From NCBI GenBank assembly GCA_038316385.1, contig JBBQAN010000009.1, forward strand, positions 1 to 64,000: DNA of 64,000 nt, written 5' to 3'. Positions within the stretch are counted from its first letter, which is position 1, and every line of letters begins with the position of its first letter. Made by a program: the position numbers and the translations under genes. Below are positions 60,339 through 64,000 of this stretch, piece after piece. Under the pieces are notes generated by a model. It ran no database searches. It worked only from the letters and a program-made list of their open reading frames with translations, and was not told the DNA's origin. The DNA comes from SZAS-103 sp038316385 (GTDB lineage Bacteria > Pseudomonadota > Gammaproteobacteria > Xanthomonadales > Xanthomonadaceae).

Positions 60339-61334
60339 GTGCAAGCAATTGTGTACACGCAATACGGCACGCCCGATGTTCTTCAGCTTAAGGACGTAGA
60401 AAGGCCAGAGCCGCTCGATGATGAAGTTCTGGTCGAAGTACATGCTGCATCCGTCAATGCGTACGACTGGCATTTTTTGACCGCTGATGTATTCCTGATT
60501 CGCCTGATGAGTGGCGGACTATTTAGACCCAAGAAGACGTCACTTGGTGCCGACATTGCCGGGAGGGTGATTGCAACTGGGAAAAATATCGGGCGCTTTC
60601 GGCCTGGCGACGAAGTATTCGGAACCGCCAAGGGCGGCACTGGTGGTTTCGCCGAGTTTGTCTGTTCTACGGAAAGGTCGCTGGAATTGAAACCCGCTAA
60701 TCTCTCTTTTGAGGAAGCCGCCGCCGTGCCGATCGCAGCACTGACTGCCTTGCAAGGGCTTCGCGACAATGGACACATTAAGGCGGGACACAAGGTGCTG
60801 ATTTACGGCGCATCCGGTGGCGTTGGCGCTTTCGCGATCCAGATTGCCAAGGCGTTTGGAACGCAAGTGACGGCCGTATGTAGCTCCAGGAATATGGAAA
60901 CTGCGCGTTCGATCGGCGCCGACCATGTCATCGATTACACCCGCGGAGACTTCACCGACAGCCGGGAGCTCTATGACCTGATCTTGGTCGCCAACGGAAA
61001 TCGATCGCTCTTCGAGTACAAGCGATCATTAAAGCGGAATGGCATTTGCGTCCTTGCAGGAGGATCAAGCGGCTCGACAAGCCAACTCTTGGCTGGAATG
61101 TTGTTGGCGTGGTGGATTTCGATGACCGGAAGCAAAAAAGTGAACTCTTTCATGGCGAGGATCAAGCAAGCAGATTTAGCCGTAATGAAGGGCCTTCTTG
61201 AATCCTGCAAAGTCAGGCCAGTCATCGATCGGCGTTACGCGTTAAAAGACGCTCCTGAAGCGCTTCGGTATCTTGGGCAGGGACACGCGAAAGGGAAGGT
61301 CATCATAACGATTGAACATGGCGGTACGAGTTGA
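60339..61334 (+). CDS. NAD(P)H:quinone oxidoreductase-like MDR protein
   Basis: A 331-residue medium-chain reductase of the zinc-independent quinone-oxidoreductase branch. It shows MQAIVYTQYGTPDVLQLKDVERP, ASVNAYDWHFLTAD, GADIAGRVIATGKNIGRFRPGDEVFG, the NADPH motif YGASGGVGAFAIQIAKAFG and GADHVIDYTRGDF. The zinc-binding Cys/His set of alcohol dehydrogenases is absent. GTG 60339 has AAGGAG 7 bases upstream. Lower GC than core genes. Substrate unknown; a detoxification or quinone-reduction role is an inference. Confidence 0.87.
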   Translation: MQAIVYTQYGTPDVLQLKDVERPEPLDDEVLVEVHAASVNAYDWHFLTADVFLIRLMSGGLFRPKKTSLGADIAGRVIATGKNIGRFRPGDEVFGTAKGGTGGFAEFVCSTERSLELKPANLSFEEAAAVPIAALTALQGLRDNGHIKAGHKVLIYGASGGVGAFAIQIAKAFGTQVTAVCSSRNMETARSIGADHVIDYTRGDFTDSRELYDLILVANGNRSLFEYKRSLKRNGICVLAGGSSGSTSQLLAGMLLAWWISMTGSKKVNSFMARIKQADLAVMKGLLESCKVRPVIDRRYALKDAPEALRYLGQGHAKGKVIITIEHGGTS

Positions 61335-61456
61335 CCGTATGTTGAAGCGGACCCGAATGAGCCATCGTCGGCTTGGTACTTATGCGAACGCTGAACCCCA
61401 TAGTTCGCGTCGACCCAAATCTGTCATTCGCAAACATTTCCTGATGTTCTGTATGG

Positions 61457-61560
61457 TCGGCTTCAGCAAAAGTTTGCTCTATTGCCTGTGGATATCGCAC
61501 TCTCGTGACTCATTCCTCGAATACCAGATTGAGCAGGCGAGTTTTTCAACACAATAGACC
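61457..61560 (+). mobile_element. MITE-like element, copy 2 (left end missing)
   Basis: About 104 bp align with the right two-thirds of copy 3 (TCGG-TTCA, TTTG, GATATCGCACTCTCGT, then GCGAGTTTTTCAACACAATAG). The right inverted repeat is intact and the left one is gone. The rest of the 406-bp gap between the MDR gene and the monooxygenase gene (61335-61740) contains nothing recognisable. Confidence 0.75.
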
Positions 61561-61740
61561 CAAAGCTGACGCAAGCCCGTGCTGGTTGAACGTCGCAGCC
61601 AGAACGGCTTTTCACGTCGATGTGAATCACGGATCATTCCCAATCGTTCGGTTGTCGGGCGAGCATCAGCAGCTGGAGAATCTGCCTTCGCATTCCCGGA
61701 GATTGCGCGATAGAGCACACGCATCAGGAGCATGGAGTTA

Positions 61741-62925
61741 ATGAGGGTAGCAATCAACGGAGCGGGCATCGCAGGTACAGCGCTCGCATACTGGCTGGGC
61801 AAGCTGGGCCACGAGGTGTTGCTCGTGGAGCGTGCGTCCGAACTTCGCACCGGCGGATTCGTCCTCAACCTCTGGGGCATCGGTTACGACGCACTGGAAA
61901 AGATGGGCCTTCTGCCAAGGCTTCTGGAACTGCAACACCATTCTGACGAGCTGCGCATGGTGGACCGTCTTGGACGAACCCGCGGAGGGTATCCGTCCAG
62001 TGTGTTGTTGAAGCTGGCCAACGGGCGCATGGCAACGCTGGCGCGGTCCGACATTGCAGCGGTGATCTTCGGCTCATTGGGTGGCCGGGTGGAAACGGTC
62101 TTCGGCGACAGCATCACCGCGATCGACGATGACGGATCGCGGGTACGGATCCACTTTGAGAATTCAGCGTCGCGGGAAGTCGACCTGGTGGTGGGCGCCG
62201 ACGGGTTGCACTCGCGGGTTCGCCAGATCGCTTTCGGGCCAGACTGCAGATTCGAATATCCGATGGGATGCCACGTCGCTTCGTTTGAAGCCGCCCGCTA
62301 TCCCCATCGCAACGGCAACACCTACGTCGCATACACGGCGCCAGGCAGGTACATCGCCCGCTTCCCGATGCGCGACGACAAAATGCTCTTCTTCGTGCTG
62401 CTGAGGGACGAGTACCTCAAGGGGTGCATCCCCACCAGTCAACCCGAGCGCAAGGCCGCATTGACCGGTGCACTGGCCGACGTTGGCTGGGAATCCGAGG
62501 CGATTCTGTCGGCAGTCGAGCAGGTTGAGGACATCTACTTCGACAGCATCAGCCAGATTCGCATGGACGCTTGGACCAAAGGCAACGTTGCGTTATTGGG
62601 CGATGCCGCGGCTTGTCCTTCCCTCATCGCCGGAGAAGGAGCGGGCTTGGCGCTGGCGGAGGCCTATGTCCTTGCGGGCGAGTTCCATAGGCATGGAGCC
62701 GACATGCAATCAGCGCTCGCCCAGTACCAGGCCCGGATAATGCCGGTCGTCGCTCGCAAGCAAAAGCAAGCGGTAAGCCTGGCGGCCTCATTCGTCCCGA
62801 GAACGGCCCATGGGGTACGCCTTCGTGACTTCGCGACACTCTTGATGCGCCTCCCTGTGTTTCCAAGACTCCTGATGGGGCGCTACTTCCATGACGAGAT
62901 GGCGCTTCCGGAATACGGCATCTGA
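61741..62925 (+). CDS. FAD-dependent monooxygenase
   Basis: A 394-residue aromatic-ring hydroxylase-type flavoprotein. It begins with the dinucleotide motif INGAGIAGTALAYWLGKLGHEVLLVERA, then ELRTGGFVLNLWGIGYDALEKMGL, the VVGADGLHSRVR motif, and GNVALLGDAAACPSLIAGEGAGLALAEAYVLAGE, the second FAD site. This layout resembles the TetX/PHBH group; substrate unknown. ATG 61741 is preferred over ATG 61732, where AGGAG would be one base away. Located between two MITE copies. Confidence 0.87.
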   Translation: MRVAINGAGIAGTALAYWLGKLGHEVLLVERASELRTGGFVLNLWGIGYDALEKMGLLPRLLELQHHSDELRMVDRLGRTRGGYPSSVLLKLANGRMATLARSDIAAVIFGSLGGRVETVFGDSITAIDDDGSRVRIHFENSASREVDLVVGADGLHSRVRQIAFGPDCRFEYPMGCHVASFEAARYPHRNGNTYVAYTAPGRYIARFPMRDDKMLFFVLLRDEYLKGCIPTSQPERKAALTGALADVGWESEAILSAVEQVEDIYFDSISQIRMDAWTKGNVALLGDAAACPSLIAGEGAGLALAEAYVLAGEFHRHGADMQSALAQYQARIMPVVARKQKQAVSLAASFVPRTAHGVRLRDFATLLMRLPVFPRLLMGRYFHDEMALPEYGI

Positions 62926-63043
62926 AGCCGATCCATGCAATTTGAAGGCCTAGCCGGGCCAAAGGTGCTTCGCCGCTGATTGCTTCGGTCGCCGGCTGGT
63001 TGCCATGTCTGCTCCTGGCCAACAAACGCCTGACGCAGCCCGA

Positions 63044-63195
63044 CCTATTCCGTTGAAAAACTCCCGGCGCTTCAAAAGAACCCCGAAAACGGTTCGGTTT
63101 CATCCGGAATTTGTTCTTTTGCCTGCGGATATCGCACTCTCGTTGCTGATTTTGCGAACACCAGATAGAGCGAGCGAGTTTTTCAACACAATAGG
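63044..63195 (+). mobile_element. MITE-like element, copy 3 (complete)
   Basis: A 152-bp element with terminal inverted repeats CCTATTCCGTTGAAAAACTC (63044-63063) and the complement of CCTATTGTGTTGAAAAACTC at the right end (63195 inward). The interior is AT-richer than its surroundings and has no coding capacity. Same length as copy 1 but in the opposite orientation. It occupies half of the 296-bp gap between the monooxygenase and pruA; the remainder shows nothing. Confidence 0.82.
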
Positions 63196-63221
63196 CTGGA
63201 AGCCGCCGCACGTTCACAACG

Positions 63222-64000
63222 TCACGGCTTCTCGTCCTCCATGAATGGATATCCATAACTCGTCGCTGGCACGAAGGTTTCCTTGATGCTGCGCGGGTTG
63301 ATCCAGCGCAGCAGGTTGAGTATCGAACCGGCCTTGTCGTTGGTGCCGGATGCGCGGCCGCCGCCGAACGGCTGCTGGCCAACGACTGCGCCGGTGGGCT
63401 TGTCGTTGATGTAGAAATTTCCAGCCGCGTTGCGCAGGCGTTCCAGGCCTTGCTGGATCGCGTAACGGTCTTGCGCGAAGATCGCACCGGTCAATGCGTA
63501 CGGACTCGTACGATCGACGATGTCGAGCGTCTCGATCCATTTGGTTTCGTCGTACACATGCAGCGTCAGGACAGGCCCAAACAATTCGTCGCACAATGTG
63601 CGGTACGCGGGATTGGTGGTGACGATGATGGTCGGACGCACGAAGTAGCCGACCGAATCGTCGTACTGTCCGCCGACAAGGATCGTCGCGTCGCTGGATG
63701 CCTTGGCCTCGTCGATCGCGGCCTTCTGCGTCGCAAAACTGCTTGCGTCGATGACGGCTCCCATGAAGTTCGAGAAGTCGGCAACGTCGCCCATCTTGAT
63801 GCTTGTCACCTGCGCGACCAGCATGTCCTTGACGCGCGGCCAGAGGTTGCTCGGCACGTACACGCGACTCGCGGCGGAACATTTCTGGCCCTGATATTCG
63901 AACGCGCCGCGAGTGATCGCCGTGGTCAATGCGACTGCATCCGCACTCGGGTGCGCGATGATGAAATCCTTGCCGCCGGTTTCGCCGACCAGGCGCGGAT
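63222..64000 (-). CDS. pruA: 1-pyrroline-5-carboxylate dehydrogenase, C-terminal part (cut by window edge)
   Basis: The reading frame is open to the right edge and gives the last 258 residues of an aldehyde dehydrogenase that oxidises P5C to glutamate in proline breakdown. Visible landmarks are RLVGETGGKDFIIAHPSADA, the nucleophile cysteine in FEYQGQKCSAASRVYVP, FVRPTIIV, LFGPVLTLHVYDE, SPYALTGAIFAQDR, NFYINDKPTGAVVGQQPFGGGRASGTNDKAG and the C-terminal SYGYPFMEDEKP-like end. The GGRASGTNDKAG string is specific to P5C dehydrogenases. Standalone or PutA-fused form cannot be told because the N-terminus is outside. Confidence 0.92.
   Translation of the reverse strand, partial: PRLVGETGGKDFIIAHPSADAVALTTAITRGAFEYQGQKCSAASRVYVPSNLWPRVKDMLVAQVTSIKMGDVADFSNFMGAVIDASSFATQKAAIDEAKASSDATILVGGQYDDSVGYFVRPTIIVTTNPAYRTLCDELFGPVLTLHVYDETKWIETLDIVDRTSPYALTGAIFAQDRYAIQQGLERLRNAAGNFYINDKPTGAVVGQQPFGGGRASGTNDKAGSILNLLRWINPRSIKETFVPATSYGYPFMEDEKP

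Noticed and set aside
61479..61880. Minus-strand frame of about 130 residues covering MITE copy 2
   Set aside because: Its end is just the translated MITE (same peptide as over copy 3) and the rest opposes the monooxygenase gene.
62624..63487. Minus-strand open frame of about 290 residues over the monooxygenase and MITE copy 3
   Set aside because: It is antisense to a clear flavoprotein gene and runs through the MITE and into pruA in another frame.

Overview
The window looks like the chromosome of a high-GC gammaproteobacterium of the order Lysobacterales (Xanthomonadales), most like the Rhodanobacteraceae (Dokdonella/Dyella/Rudaea type). I base this on gene order and on remembered similarity of protein sequences (KdkA, RecR, PabB, YceD, PilZ, DUF4845), not on a database search. 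Most genes are core housekeeping genes in tightly coupled operons with ATGA, GTGA or TGATG junctions.

Region 1 (1-6800) is a decayed accessory island against the 3' end of a tRNA-Ser(CGA) gene. It holds the end of an alpha/beta hydrolase, a 43-residue membrane peptide coupled to a RadC/JAB protein, a WGR-domain ATP-dependent DNA ligase, an XRE regulator divergent from a coiled-coil lipoprotein, a fossil DUF3363 relaxase, a compact MobA/MobL relaxase, and an IS3-family transposase with an internal deletion. No integrase is visible.

Region 2 (6800-12300) carries a DUF6165 protein, a GT9 glycosyltransferase, Kdo kinase KdkA, a metallo-beta-lactamase-fold hydrolase and moaA-moaC-moaD-moaE. These are LPS-core and molybdopterin functions. 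Region 3 (12500-17400) has two YsnF/DUF2382 stress proteins and a large secreted BNR/sortilin-like beta-propeller protein.

Region 4 (17400-26600) has 4.5S RNA, tRNA-Ser(GGA), dnaX-ybaB-recR, a HIT protein, an Slp lipoprotein, the moxR-DUF58-tgpA operon on the minus strand, a Maf pyrophosphatase and a small membrane protein. Region 5 (26700-38000) is the fatty-acid cluster yceD-rpmF-fabH-fabD-fabG-acpP-fabF, followed by pabB-pabC-mltG-tmk-holB-pilZ. A small exported protein of unknown function sits between fabH and fabD.

Region 6 (38000-52300) has a FadB/FadJ-type beta-oxidation protein on the minus strand, then the envelope-stress and GTPase run rpoE-rseA-mucD-lepA-lepB-DUF4845-rnc-era-recO, a REC-HPt protein, and a YdbH-like protein paired with a DUF1318 (YdbL-like) lipoprotein. 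A 50-bp tandem repeat array then precedes rlmD. Region 7 (52500-58000) has rlmD, a CYTH protein, nagZ, a hypoxanthine phosphoribosyltransferase, a methylthioinosine phosphorylase, a small exported protein and a PhzF-family protein.

Region 8 (58000-64000) is a second accessory stretch. Three copies of a roughly 150-bp MITE-like element with GTTGAAAAACTC terminal inverted repeats lie among a SOUL heme-binding protein, an SDR lacking the catalytic tyrosine, a quinone-oxidoreductase-like MDR and a FAD monooxygenase. It ends in a truncated pruA.

I did not find a complete new defence or biosynthetic system. The best leads are the MITE family, the 50-bp repeat array, the apparent YnbE/YdbL merger, the CTG start of recR, the leaderless yceD, the sigma-E-like autoregulatory promoter of rpoE, and the RadC/WGR-ligase island.
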